From positions 6,572,001 to 6,636,000 of the forward strand of contig CM055612.1 in the NCBI GenBank assembly GCA_029379385.1: a stretch of 64,000 bases of DNA, given 5' to 3'. A program made the position numbers and the translations under genes. This DNA comes from Quillaja saponaria (Eukaryota > Streptophyta > Magnoliopsida > Fabales > Quillajaceae). Shown here piece by piece: positions 23,277-36,600 of this stretch. How positions within the stretch are numbered: the stretch's first letter is position 1; each line of letters starts with the position of its first letter. The notes beneath the pieces were generated by a model. The model had not been told where the DNA came from and did not search any database. It was given only the letters and a program-made list of their open reading frames with translations.

Positions 23277-24160
23277 GGGCTAGTTTGGTAAGGTAGAATG
23301 ATTTTTGCAGAATTAGAATTAGAAAGGGAATGAGAATGGAATATAAATGGAATGTAATGATCATTCTGTTCTATTATTTGGTAGTACCAATAAAGAATAA
23401 TCATTTCATTTCATTTATTAATTTTTATACAGTTTTTAGACACAAAATAATATCTCTCTAAAGTAATAAAAATTATATTATTTCAAAATGAAAAAATATC
23501 TCTTTACAGATAAAGTAATAAAAATTAAACATAATTTATGAAATATTTTTTTTTAATTTTTTAATTAATTTTTTTTAAAAAATTATATTAATTAATTAAT
23601 TAATTATTATTATTATTACTTATATTTATTTTATTATTTCTTATTTCATATTTTTATTATTTATTAATATTAGTATTTTTATTTAAAATTACTTAACTAA
23701 TTGATTTATTTATAATTATATTATTAATAATGATATGAAATGTATTTTTGCCAATTGACTAAAATGAATTGATTTATTATTATTTTTATATACATATTTT
23801 GTATTTTTTTTATTTTATATGATTTTATATTTTTTTAAATGTGATATGAAAGGTATTTTTGTTATTTGACTAAATTAAATAATAAATATATTTTTTTATT
23901 TATGAATAATAATATTCAACTTTTTATTTTATGTGATAGAATAACTTTTTTGTAATTTAACTGAATTAAACTAATTCTATATAAATAGGAATGAGCAATC
24001 CCACTTCTAGGTAGATTTGAAGATTCTTATTTCTATGTAATAAAATGACTGGAATAGAATGAGTATTCTAAGGTTAAAAACGTAGCAAAGAAAAGAATAT
24101 TAATTATCTAGAATCATACATAGAATGAAATGGCTATTTCCGTATACTAAACTAGTTCAT
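23277..24160. mobile_element. MITE-like AT-rich element
   Basis: It starts GGGCTAGTTTGGTAAGGTAG and ends near TACTAAACTAGTT, an imperfect inverted match (CTAGTTTGGTA versus CTAGTTTAGTA). The inside is very AT-rich, with no coding potential and with AGAATGA/TCATTCT words near both ends. Possible flanking CATA on each side is too short to prove a target duplication. Confidence 0.4.
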
Positions 24161-24732
24161 AATATTTTTCACTTAATATAGTAATAATATTCTCAAGAAG
24201 GAAATATTACTGTTTAAGCAGCATATTAATATGTTTGCGGGGCACTGAGTAGGGTATAACTGTTTAAGCATGTATGTAAATCTGTTGTTGAACTGTAATC
24301 TTGTGTCTCTAATTATGATTATTAAGAATCTCTTTCAGCCAATTTTATTATCCCCATCAATTCATAACCTTTCCTACCTCTACAGCCACACAGATATATA
24401 ACAAAAACTAATTAGGGTCATTAATTATAAAATGTTATTGCTAGTACAGGAATTTGGGGGTAAATCAGATAATTTTAGTTTATTTTTCTTTATTAACAAT
24501 TCATTATTCAATTATTAAAGAGTTGCTCATAAAACAACATAAAAAATAAAAGTGGTTTCTAGATTTCTGAAGTTTGGTAATCTAGGACGCATAATTGAAG
24601 TCTTATAACTAGACTTTGAAGGAAACCAACGCATTGAGAAAATGAAGTATTAGGTATGGAAACTGAAGTCATCTTCATGGAATGAGATTAAGTGGACCGA
24701 ACCCTTAACAACTTCAACTCCCTCGGTGCCCT

Positions 24733-24740
24733 TATATAAG
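24733..24740 (+). promoter_or_regulatory. TATA box of the phytocyanin gene
   Basis: TATATAAG lies 57 bases before the ATG at 24797, a normal position if the leader is short. Confidence 0.6.
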
Positions 24741-24796
24741 AAATCCCATTCTTCAACTACTATATACCCAGCACCGCATGCTATTAGAAAGGAAAA

Positions 24797-25453
24797 ATGG
24801 CAAGCTCAAATGATTTGATTTTGGGTCTAATCCTAGTAGTCAATCTGGTCATACCAAGCTTGGCAACAGTGTACACTGTTGGAGACTCTTCTGGTTGGGC
24901 AACCGGGGTTGATTATAGCACCTGGACTAGTGGCAAGACTTTCGTTGGTGGTGATAGCCTTGGTAAGTGCATTATCCTTCATTCACAAGCACAATCTGTG
25001 TAATTTACACTAATCTGCATATTAATATTTACACTAGGACATGTCTTATTGTGTGTGTGAATAGTGTTCAACTATGGTGGTACTGGGCACACAGTGGACG
25101 AGGTTACATCCAACGACTACAAAACTTGCACCATAGGAAATTCACTTAGTACAGACAGTAGTGGCACTACCACCATTGCTCTCAAAACTGCTGGTTCTCA
25201 CTATTACATATGTGGTGTAATCGGACATTGTGGGAATGGCATGAAGCTTACTGTCAATGTTAAGACTGCAGGAACAAGTAGTGCACCAACCGGGACGCCA
25301 TCATCGGACAAGGGCTCATCTGCAACCACCAACATCACCACAACCACCGAAACCCCTTCATCCACTGTGTCAGACAATTCCTCAGGGGCTACTCTGTTTC
25401 CAGTGGTGGCTATGTTGATCGTTACATGGGTTTCCTTGTTCCTTATGCTATAA
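24797..25453 (+). CDS. Uclacyanin-type phytocyanin (blue copper protein), GPI-anchored
   Basis: Two exons, 24797-24962 and 25065-25453, split a Val codon and give 184 aa. A signal peptide (about residues 1-23, ending PSLA) is followed by the plastocyanin-like domain beginning TVYTVGDSSGW. All four type I copper ligands are present: His64 (GHTVDEV), Cys105 (YYICG), His110 and Met115 (GHCGNGM). Cys77 and Cys111 should form the family disulphide. The Met ligand places it with uclacyanins rather than stellacyanins. A Ser/Thr/Pro-rich arabinogalactan-like stretch (about 125-160) leads to a hydrophobic C-terminus typical of a GPI signal. It should sit on the outer plasma membrane or in the wall; electron transfer is the proposed role. 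The intron position is the usual one for phytocyanins. Confidence 0.95.
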
Positions 25454-26753
25454 GTTTTGACTTACTTTATAGCCAGGATAGAGGCAGTGCTCTGGGATCT
25501 TTCTTGATTACTCTGTTTCCTTGTATTGCATATTAGTTTTTTTAATGTTATTTCATCCACTAGAGAAGTTGATATTCCCCAAGAGAAGTTTGTCATAATT
25601 TGCTACTTGATGCCTCTGGTGTGGGCAAAACTACAGGCAATCTATCATGGTGGGAAGGTTGCCCTCATGTGAAATTATTGTAATGTAATAAAAAAGGACA
25701 GGCAATCCTATCTATCATGGTGTCAGAAACATTGAGATAACATTTGTATTAACCGATTGACAAACTTGAATGATTCTGGTTTAAGCAACAGACATTCAGA
25801 CAACCCAAAAGTCCCTGTCCACGCTTCACGAGGAGTGAATCAATGATCATCCAAGAGAAAAAGACAGACGAGAATCATTATGACTGAGACTAATGAGTCC
25901 TAGAACTTTATAATGGGTGATGATATACACCCACCTACCAATCTGCCACCATGGCCCAGCAACCTCCCTCCAATTGAATTTGGATCCGGATCCGGATCCT
26001 TAGTCATTAACCCACATTATTTCTGACTCACAAACACAGGAAAACGAATTTTCATGAATTTTCTAGAAGTCTAAAACAAACACACACAAAGTCCCCAACA
26101 GTTTAACTTAGTATGTTCCAATTTCCAAATAATAAAGAATATAGCCCCTCCTTCAAAAGCAAACCCAAAAGGCCCCTAATTGCTTTATTCCCATTTTCCA
26201 CTAGCAAATAGCAAACAGCCACGCCATCTCTCTCTCTATCTAGCTAGGGTCCAGTTTACCCAAAAAAAAAAAAAAAAGCTGGGGTCCTTGCAGGAGATTC
26301 CCTTATAACAGCTGTCGAACCATGTGAGTATGTGACACATGGAAAAAGCCCACAACTTAAAACACCTGCAAGCCAAAACTCCCTTATTTGTTTAACCAGA
26401 AACCAAAACATCATCAGGATTCAGCTGCAACCTTCACTCTCACTCTCTCTCTTTTTTAGTAGGCACTACTCCAATCACAATCACACTAAATCCTTTAATG
26501 TTTATAATTTGGAAAAAAAAAAAACTGAAAATAAATCTACAGAATAGATAAACAATAAAATCAACCGTCAGAAAATACCAAAACGAACTGCCTTATATAA
26601 ATCCAACCATCAAAATCAAAACTCAAAAAAAAAAATCAACAAAATATGGATTAATAAACTGATGGTCATACTCATAATAATTTGATTATACTAAAAAACC
26701 AAACCCTAACTCCACAACTACTAAGGGATAATGTAGACAACCAATGATCAGAT
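25454..26753. other. Intergenic region
   Basis: About 1.3 kb with no gene. It begins with the phytocyanin 3' UTR. Three overlapping GGATCC words lie near 25982-26000, a CT-rich tract near 26227, and two A-rich runs near 26263 and 26515. The end probably carries the 3' UTR of the minus-strand AGP gene. Confidence 0.55.
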
Positions 26754-27170
26754 CTACATCACCAAAGTTGCGGCGAAAGCAACAGCAACTACAGATCCAC
26801 CGATTGCGACTCCGTTCAAGGTAGCGCCGCTCTTAGGATTAGCAGGAGCCGGAGCTCCAGCAGGCGTGGCACCGATCGTTGTTGTAGGAACCGACGGGGC
26901 ACCGGCGGGAGAAGTTGGAGGAGCCGGAGGAGAGGTGGTTGGAGAAGATACCGGCGAGGTCGCGATGGATGGAGTAAGAGCAGGAGCAGCGGCCGGTGGA
27001 GAAGATTTAGGAGTAGAAACAGCAGTTGGAGGAGTGGCTGTTGGAGTCGAAGCTGGTGGAGATTTTTTGGGGGAAGCGGCTGGAGCGGCTCCCGGAGCCT
27101 GAGCCAGAGCCGAAGTAGCCATCAAAACGAAGAACAAGAAAAACGCGAAGTTTGCCTTTGCCATTGCCAT
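26754..27170 (-). CDS. Classical arabinogalactan protein (AGP)
   Basis: Intronless, 138 aa. A signal peptide (about residues 1-23, ending SALA) is followed by about 90 residues made almost only of Pro, Ala, Ser, Thr and a few Lys. It has many AP, SP, TP and PP pairs (for example APGAAPAASPKK and SPPAPPTSPAGAP), the sites where proline is hydroxylated and O-glycosylated. The C-terminus (from about SGATLNG) is hydrophobic, as for a GPI-anchor signal. By family it is a heavily glycosylated cell-surface proteoglycan involved in wall and growth signalling. The coding strand is GC-rich compared with its surroundings, which explains a long open frame on the other strand. AGPs evolve too fast to name an orthologue from sequence alone. 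Confidence 0.95.
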   Translation of the reverse strand: MAMAKANFAFFLFFVLMATSALAQAPGAAPAASPKKSPPASTPTATPPTAVSTPKSSPPAAAPALTPSIATSPVSSPTTSPPAPPTSPAGAPSVPTTTIGATPAGAPAPANPKSGATLNGVAIGGSVVAVAFAATLVM

Positions 27171-27253
27171 TGTAGAAAATCTGCAAATCCCCGTACTCAG
27201 AGTGAGACGGTGAACCGAGTCTATGGGATGAGAGAGAATGAGAAGGCGAACGG

Positions 27254-27262
27254 ATTTATATA
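27254..27262 (-). promoter_or_regulatory. TATA box of the AGP gene
   Basis: On the minus strand the sequence reads TATATAAAT, about 85 bases upstream of the AGP start codon. A GC-rich leader lies between. Confidence 0.6.
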
Positions 27263-29988
27263 GGATCGGAGGTTAGGTTAAGTCGGTTTAGGAAGCCGCG
27301 TGTCCTGGTAGGTCCAAACACAGTCCACGAACGTAGAAAAAGGAAAAAAAATATATTAATAATTCCCATAATAATGTTAATTTAGGTTTAATTATAAATC
27401 ATTAGTTATAAGTTACGCCCAATTTATTGAAATTGCCGGATTTTTGGAGATTGACAAAAACATAGAAACATAATAAAAATTCTACAATTTACGTGTTTAT
27501 GACATTTCAAAATCTTCTAATACATCACATAATTTGATTTGTAGAGACAAAATTTTTCCATAATTCATGCAAACGATACTAATTGATTTTACTAATTTAA
27601 TTCAAATTTATTTTCTAATACATCACATATTTTATGCGATCAAATTTTATTGTGTAATTCCTATTTTTAAGTATTTCTTATAACCTACACAATTTGTAAG
27701 ATTATAATTACATTCAGTATATATGTAGATATAAGAATTCTTAATGACAAAATTATTAAAATAAACAATTTTTCCTCATTTATTCATATTATTATTTTAA
27801 GAAGTACATTGTAAAAGTTTTTGTGTCTTTTTTTTTCTTTTTTTTCTTTTTTTTCTTTTTGTGGAAAAAGACTGTTTCTTTCTAATGTACTAATAAAAAA
27901 GTATTTGGCCAAAAAAGTCACTAAGATCTTGCAGGAACAGCTCAATCGTTGTTATAAATTATACTTTTCATGATCTTTGACGTTTTTATTTATGTATAAA
28001 TTTTTAATAAGAAGAACATTGTACGAGAAAAAAATAAGAGTTAAATATTATTTGAGTACTTTAACTTAGACATTATTTTTAAAGTAGACATTCATTTTTT
28101 TATTTTTACTGTTTGAGAATTTACATTTTTTTTTATATCATTTGAGATACTCAATAAAAAATTTTGATAAATATAATCATCGAAAATTGTGACATGATAA
28201 TTTTTTATACATAATTATTATTTTTTGTTATTCTAATTTTTTATTTTATTTCACAGTATTTATTTGATTATTTCACTAATTAAATATTTAAAATGAATAT
28301 TAAAAAGTATCAACTAATATGATATTTTCTTTTCTTTTATCTTTTCATTTACGTTTATTTTTATCATACCTATTATGAGATAAAACTTACAAATCTTGTG
28401 AAAATAAATTTTATATATTCACAAAATTTTGTTTCATGGGGAATAACGTCATAAAAAATTAAAAATTTAGGGGGAAAAAAAAAAAGCATGTCAATGATGT
28501 AATCTAATATGTATTTTAATTTTTTTTTTGTAAAATAATCCAGTTAAGTTAAAAATAAAAAAAAATAAAAAAAGAAGAGAAAAGTATGCAATTTGATGGC
28601 CATTAGTAATGATTTGAGAATTTTGAGAAATAATTAGGAAAATATTAAAAAAAAATATTTTGGTGTGTAAAATATTATTCAAGATCTTGTTAATATATCA
28701 CATACTTGGATTATCACTTCTTCTTTTTTTTAATTGTCTTGTACAAGTGGATTTTATTTTTAATTCATTAGAACAATGCCAACCAATTTTACTAATTCAA
28801 CTAATATTTACTTTCTAATACAAATGCTCAGGAGAAAAAATTGATCTTTCTTTCAGTTTTTTAATTTTTATTTTTATGTAATTGATTATATTTTCAAACG
28901 TTATCTTTGTGCCATGTGCCCTCCATGTAACATCTGTCAAGTTAAAAACTTAAAATAACTATGGTATAAATCATATTGCATAGTTTTTAATACTATAAAA
29001 ATAATATTTTAACTTTTTAACATATAAAACTAAATTTTTATCAAATTATAAGTTCTATAAGTAATAAAAAAACTTGCCATAAAAAACAGCGAGTTTCTTT
29101 TATCGGGAAAACAGTGACAGTTAGACATAGTCATAGAATCCGGATAAACTAATGATATGAAGAATGGGCTTGAGTCCAATTATTGGAAACCTAAAACAAG
29201 AACATGGGATGGGCCCTTCTTCTCTTATTATTTAAGAGGAAAGTTGGACACCTGGCATGTAACAGACAGACAAGTTCATCGAATCTCAGAACAGTTGGTT
29301 CGGCTATTATTTATTCCAATCATCATTGCCAGTTCACAGAAGTGGCCTGCTAACTGTAAATCATTAACCTCGCTATCTTCTAAAAAAAATATATATTAAA
29401 AAAGCCACAGCATACGAAGAGGAAAATACAAAAGCATATCAATAAGCTTGTAATTCCATTGAGCATACTCAGACCCAGATTTTCTTAAGATAGCCAAAAC
29501 TTCAGGGATATCCTCTGTACTAGTAAATTGGCTTCAATTGGTACAAGTATGCATAACATTTTCTATTTTTGGGACGGACATGGAAATAAATAGGCCTTGG
29601 TTAACATGAAAATTCTAATTTTGTAAGTAAAGGGGTACAAAGAAAGCAATTATGCATGTTACTACTTGAAACTATAGCGTAATTTGCAGAAACTACAGTC
29701 AATTACATATTATGTTATGCTTTCTCATATCCTATTGATTTTATAAATTTGGGTTACTATATTCCCTATTACATTCTGGAAACCAGAGGCTGACATTTTC
29801 ATGTTCTCTTCTTGATTCGTGAGCTGAAGCTATTCACATTTCCTGCACTAATACAGGTTCCCTTATGACAACATCCATGTCTGCAATTTTTTGCCAGAAC
29901 TTCAAGCAAAATGATGTCATGGATGCTTTGGACCCAACTAGAATAAAACTATGTCATTGGAGTTACTCGTATGCAAGCAGCTTCGGAA
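27263..29988. other. AT-rich intergenic region
   Basis: About 2.7 kb with no supported gene. Several poly-T or T/C tracts occur near 27825-27860 and A tracts near 28475 and 28560. The final few hundred bases should contain the 3' UTR of ISA3 (minus strand). Confidence 0.55.
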
Positions 29989-32900
29989 TCATAACTTTGC
30001 TTCAAGAAGAATGGAGGAGTATGGAGCTATGTCATAGGTGTTTCCAACACCAGGGACGCCATCATGGACAAAGTCATCAGGAGACTTGAGATTAGTGTCC
30101 ACCTGCAATTTAACAAGATTTTTTCTCGGAGAATTAGAACTGAAGTGCTAAAAGATTAGAAGTGAACAACACAGAAACCATTTATTGTTGGGGTACAGAG
30201 AAGAATAAACTTTTGCATATATGCCAAGCGGAGGAACACTAACCACACGAAACCAGCTTCTCTTCATCGGAGGTGGGGGTATTGAAACTTTAACAACATA
30301 ATCATGAGAGTTGAATGCCAAATATATGTCTCCTCCCTGTCCTTCATGGAGCCTGAATCATTGTGTAAATGTTTCCCATGATGAAATCAAATTTGCAACA
30401 TTTCCCTTTTGGGTTTAATATTTCAACTTGTTTATTATCATGTCAGTCAACAGGAAACCCTCATCAGCCAAAATATCATAATGGCGAAATGCATTTTTCT
30501 GATCCTTTAATTCGAAGATGAAAAATGTGATAACTAATGGTGCTTGTATTTTAGAAAGCAAAACCATGCCTAAACCAGAACACGAGTCATATGATGTAAG
30601 ATTACATATAGTTGTCCCATTCCCATCATGTAATAATATTTTTAAACTGCAAAAATAATTTTAGTTCCAGTCTCAATATACATTCTACCAAATATATTAC
30701 GGGTAAAGTCTTACGTAAATGCAAGAAATCTGCTCTCGGGATTGTCCCAATTGCTTTCATGCCATGTCACGTCATTCTGCATAACAATTTGTTTCATGCA
30801 AAGAATCAGCAAATACTTATATTTACACTTTACAGTATAACTCGATGTGGTAAAGAACATAGGATAAAAAGATTACTTTGTTTAGAAAATTTTCACGACC
30901 AAATACATCATGTGATCTCCGAAATTTTATCACCTCTGAGAAAAACCTGAAGTGACTATGCCTTCGTGCATCCAACTGTAACAGGTAAAGATTGTGCTGT
31001 TAATTAAATTTCAAGCAAAACTGTCAGAGATGAAGTATATAAGGTTAAACTTGCCTGCTTCCACTGGAAATTGTTGATAGCAGTATCATGCCCATAACTA
31101 TTATTGTTTCCATAGCGAGTATGCCCATACTCATCTCCCATTAACATCATCGGTGTTCCCTAAATATATCCATACAAAAAATTACATTATTGCTGCAATT
31201 TTACTGACAGCATAAAGCAAAAATATAAACAAATAATGACGATTTTTCTTCTCTGTTATGGAAAATGTAATTAGAGAAGAACATCAAGCAAGTGCAACAA
31301 CTGTACAGTGGACACATTCAATGGGTAATCAGAAAAGAAGACTTCTGGGCACTAATGAAAATTAGACTGGACAAAAATCTTGCAAATGAAAGTGTGGAAT
31401 TACACATTAAGAAAGAGTAATGAAGAGTTGTCAAGGGGTTTTAAGACATATTACAGGCTTACAGCTCCACTTAAGTAGGCTGACAAGTAAGATAAGGGTC
31501 AGAAGAATGTAGGTAAAATCCATTTCTGACATGTACCTGAGATATCAGTAACGCCAAATGGAAGTTTTTCATTTGCCTCGAGCGTAAAGCATTAATATTA
31601 GCATTATCAGTTTCCCCTGTTGGCCAGATACGGAAACTTAAGAATAGTTTGCAACTGAAAAGGATAAAACGGTGAAATCTTTTCCAGAAAAGTAAGCAAC
31701 AGTAGTGAAGTGACCTAGTTCATTTTGACTAACTTGAAGTTTAACATAGAATCAGATCCCAAAGTCCCACCCACAAACTTGTGAGATCTATTGCTCAGTC
31801 ACCTCCCTCCTCTCCCCAATTACACCAAAAGAAAATAAGAGTAGCCCAGAAAAATAAGCAACCCTAGCTGAAGTGACCTTGTTCATTTTGTGACTATCCT
31901 GAAGTTGACAAAGATTTAAACCCAAAGTCCACAGTCACAAATTTGTGAGATCCTTTGCTGACTCACCTCCCTCCTCTCCCCAAAAGAAAATGAGTCTTCA
32001 AGGTTTCGCATGCATCACAATTTTTTCTTGCTTGGTAACATTAGGTTGACTTAACTCACTAAAAATAAACATATGTATTATGTGACTATTTGTATATATA
32101 TAGCTAATTCAACAATAATAAAATAAAAATTGGTTGCATCATCAAAAAGTCCATAACCATTGTTACTGATATTATTGCATTTGAAGGTCATTGATGGAGA
32201 CAAGAAACGCTAAAAAATGTATACCCAACATGCAGATTTATCTTTGTTTTCATAGTTGTCTAAGGATTAACCAGCTGGCTTCAAGAGGTTTGGACAGATT
32301 TACTTGAGTACAGTCACAATGGTTATGACTTCGTAAATTTTATTAGTATATAACATTCAAAGCTTATATACAGTGGTGCAAGGGATGAAATCATGCTAAC
32401 TTTATCATGTCACAGATAATACCAACACTTTTTTTGTTGTCATTCATATTTATCCAGTGGCCGAATTTTTAACTGGTCCTATATTTTGTTTGTATATTAG
32501 TGTGCATATTGGAATGTTTTAAGTGGCTACAAAAGAAATAATGCCAACCAGAAGCATAATATCTTCCAAAACTAATAATAGGTCCAACAGATTTAAAGAT
32601 AAAGAAGCAGGTACCTTCAAAACCACAATTCCAGCTAAAATTATCATTGCATCCATCATTCCCACCCTCCCCATTAGCTTCATTGTGCTACAAAACCAGC
32701 ATAGGATATACACAGTGAATAGGATAAGGTAAGAAATAAAAGAACTGATTGCCGCAAAATGCAGAAGTACCTTGAAATTGCATGAGACAAGATCTCGTAA
32801 TGTGAACCCATCATGAGCAATAACAAAGTTAATACTGTGATAAGGCTTTCGCTTGTTCACCTGTAGAATGAATGAAATAGAACAGTGAACTCCATTATAA

Positions 32901-33560
32901 AATAACATGGCTACAGCGGTAACCAGTGTTGTTAAAAGCGCTTGAGTCCCTGGAGCCTTGGCTCTAGGCTCTAGGCGCAATGCACAGGTGCACCTGAAGA
33001 AAGCTAAACGTTTTTGGTTTCATTCCTTAAAGCTAGCTTCTGTTATAGGGCTTTTAAAAATATTTTATGACTTCTATTCCTTTTAAGATTCCTTACCTAG
33101 CCTAGGTTTCTTATTTCTTGGGAAACTAAAAATTGAAACTTAACTAAATCTTAAATTCCAAACTAGTTAGGGCTGGCTATATGAAACATTTACCTACATA
33201 TGCATTCATCCGATGCGTCACTTTAAATAATGACGCCCACAGCTATCATATCCTCCTCAAGCACTCCAAACTACCACAAATGGTTCTCACCCATTTTCTC
33301 TTCAATAGGTCCAACCTTCACCTTCCTACATATCTCCTCATTTCATATTATATCTTTTATTATATGTCATACCATCCATCTCAACATTCGCATCTCAGTC
33401 ACTCCCAACATTCGAAACCATATAACATAGCCGGTCTCACGGCCATTCTTTCAACTTATTCAGGATTTTAAGATCACGTAAGACTCTTAAGTCACTTCTC
33501 CACTACCTTAATTCTGTGGCTATCATCCTACTCAATTGCTAAGAGATGTAAAAATTAGAA

Positions 33561-33608
<48 letters not shown>

Positions 33609-36600
33609 ATTGGAATCTTCTGGACCCCTCAAGCATGCCTCAAAAAAATACATAGTTGAGCCCTAGGTATAGATGCGCCTGCACCTAAGGTGCGCCTTTG
33701 GTAACAATGGCAGTAACTAACCATTAAGTGATGCAGAACCAAAACTCAAATCTAACTTGCAGTTTTCTGTAAATAAACTAGAAGGCTTCTGGGACATACC
33801 TATTGTGGGGTACTAGGGTATAGAAAATTAAATATATTCATGCATTAATAAATAAAATTAAAATAAGTAGGACATCTACCATAAACATGCTTCAAGCACA
33901 TACACATTTTTTCCGATAATCAAATTCTGATAATTATAAAACAAACTAAAGTTACTTCCTAAACCTAGACTTAACATGGTAGTGTTTCATAGTTAAAATT
34001 TACAAACAAGACATCCATATCCAAGTGGTGTCTAGCCGTGTCCACGCATGCATCTGAAATGCATTTGAGTTCAAATACCAGTTTTTTGGAGGTACATGTT
34101 GGGCACATTTTTTCCAGACTTGTCAGTACAGGTATCCTGTGCACTTTGAAGCACCCAGAAAAAATGCAGTCATCATGGGGTGGAGATATGGATGTTCCCT
34201 CCATTTTTCATTTAGAATTAGTCTTTGACTTCAGTAGAATATAAATGTTTGTATTAGATTGGTTAAGATAATTTACTAGAAAGGAAAACTATATAAGGTG
34301 TAATCAACATTGGAAAGTAGTGATAAGGTGATGCCTTGGACTTCATTAGCACTTTAAAAAACCTTTTTATAACTCCAGTTTTCTCCTAATAGTCCTCTAT
34401 AGTGGGTGCTACTCATAATCTAAACTTGAATAATTGAATTGGCCACAACATTTTGGTAGAAGTGTAGGACATATATTCTGAAGGAATACTGCTCAATTGT
34501 TTTTTTCGTTGGTATCAACATCACAGAAGTAGCATTGCAACCACAAAAAATAAATGTAACATGTACAAAATCATAAAGACAGTAAGCATAATTTAAACAG
34601 AAACAGTTACACTTACGTTGTAAAGGTCTGAAGATCCAGCAACACGAGTTGCAAAGCTCCCCTTCATACCAGAGTCACCCTACATTATATAAGTTTCAAA
34701 AACTGGTTAACAAAAGGGATGAGAATATAGAAGTCCTACGGTATATGTTCTTTGTCTCCATAAAAACAGATTTCATCCAGCAAGGTAGTGAGGCTGAAGC
34801 ATGGTACAGAAATTGTTCATATAAAAAATAGAGTGAATGAGTAAACAGCATTACCTTTATAAATTTTCTAATGTCATCACGGAACTTTCCATTCCATTCA
34901 GCCCACCTATTTCAGAAAAATCTTGTGACTGATAGTCCCTTTCATTTCATAACCACATGAAGTGCTCAACAAAGAACTAGATTTGCAGGAAAATTCCAAG
35001 GTTCCAATTACATTAAATAGTAAATCTCCATGTTTTCAGTTGACATTTTATTTAGAAAAAAATATATCATACTTTCCAATAGTATGGACACCATAATAAA
35101 GATAGTGGCACCCACAAGTGAAGCTACTAAAAGCATTTCATGTGAACTCTCAGTAAATATTAAACTCAATTTTGACTAATACAAAAAAGAAAGATACTCA
35201 TTTACAACATTGGATGTGGTGTACTTCAATGAATTGGAGGGTAGCTGTTGCATCATAAACCACGTACTATTAATAATGTCTTGTATTTTATCCACGTTCT
35301 TACATAATCAATAGCAAAGTTGCTGTTGAAAGCACATTTTCCATAAAACCCTACAGAAGAATTATCTAGAAAGCAGAAATGTAGGTAAAAAACTGCGACA
35401 GCAAGCTGCTATAACATCCTTAATTAGCACTCTTTATTCCACAATTCATGACTCCCAAGAATTGGAGATGGAAATACACTTCCAAAATATTTGTTTAGCT
35501 TTGAAATAAATCTGTGGTTTATGAGCAATAAAACCACCATCCAAGTTAAGTGCTTAAGAGGCTTGCTTGAGCCCATTACCGGACAAAAATACCCCACTTA
35601 ATAAATCATTGAGAGTTACACAGATCATCTTCATGTCTCAAGTGCCCGCAGCTCCTAACAACTATATTATACAACCAACTTGCCTAAAATGTTTTATATA
35701 TTTCACAATGCTGATAATATTGATTTTTGTATAATCCATCTGCTAATAGATGGAATTTCAGGGAACATGAAATCTAGTTTAGACTGGTTCACGCTAAATA
35801 TATTAATGACAGGTAGCTATACGCTGGATATTTTCCTGAACTAGTTTGGACCCCAAACAGTTAAAATATATATATATATATATATATATATAGTTTTCCA
35901 GTTACTACACGTTTATCAACAAATTCTAATTTTAGAGCCCAATACACTCAAGGGACAAGAAACCTCTTCTCCTGCTTTCCCCCAACTCCCCAATTCTGAA
36001 AAGGAAGAAAAAAGAGAAGCAAAGGCATGCACAAATATTTGAGCAGCAATAGCAGCAGCAGTGACTACAATAATTGTAATACAAAAATTGCAAGAGAACA
36101 TACCCTTTCTTCCCTAGTAAATTAATGCTACCCTCCTATGATATGATAATAAACAACAAATTAAACTAACGGAAACTCTTTGTTTATTTTTTTTCCTATA
36201 AAAGGATATTTTGATCCCGTTCCCTGAGGCCCATATAAACCAGAGTCTTAATCTTACCCATAAGAAGCTACATGTCAAGTAAAATCAAACTTGAATTTAA
36301 TGCATCGCAATTTTTATTCACGTGCCCCAGCATCCAGCCTACCCAGACAGATTACCAAAGTCCAATACCTCCTTGGATGTATTAAGTACAAACATTATGT
36401 TCTCAGAATCATAACAGCAGAAACATCAGCAAGCAGTGTTAATTAGAAGAAAGAAGTTTCATCCCTTCATTAATAACAACAAAGAACTTGTTCTCATCTA
36501 AGCAGAAATCTTCATCTGCTCTCATTAAGTAGAAGGAAAGTTCGAAAACTATTTGTTATATAATCATATTCAATTGACAAATGTATAGTAAAAAATTTAT

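Larger units (their letters stand above)
21505..24796. other. Intergenic region
   Basis: About 3.3 kb without a supported gene. The first part, to about 21600 or beyond, should be the 3' UTR of the RRM gene. The stretch 21600-23270 is of mixed composition with no domain seen in any frame. A MITE-like AT-rich block follows (23277-24160). The last 100 bp hold the phytocyanin promoter. Confidence 0.5.

Noticed and set aside
26866..27102. Open frame rich in Gly, Ala and Val on the plus strand
   Set aside because: It is the antisense shadow of the GC-rich AGP coding sequence.
29865..30089. 74-codon open frame on the plus strand
   Set aside because: It is antisense to the last ISA3 exon and its 3' UTR.
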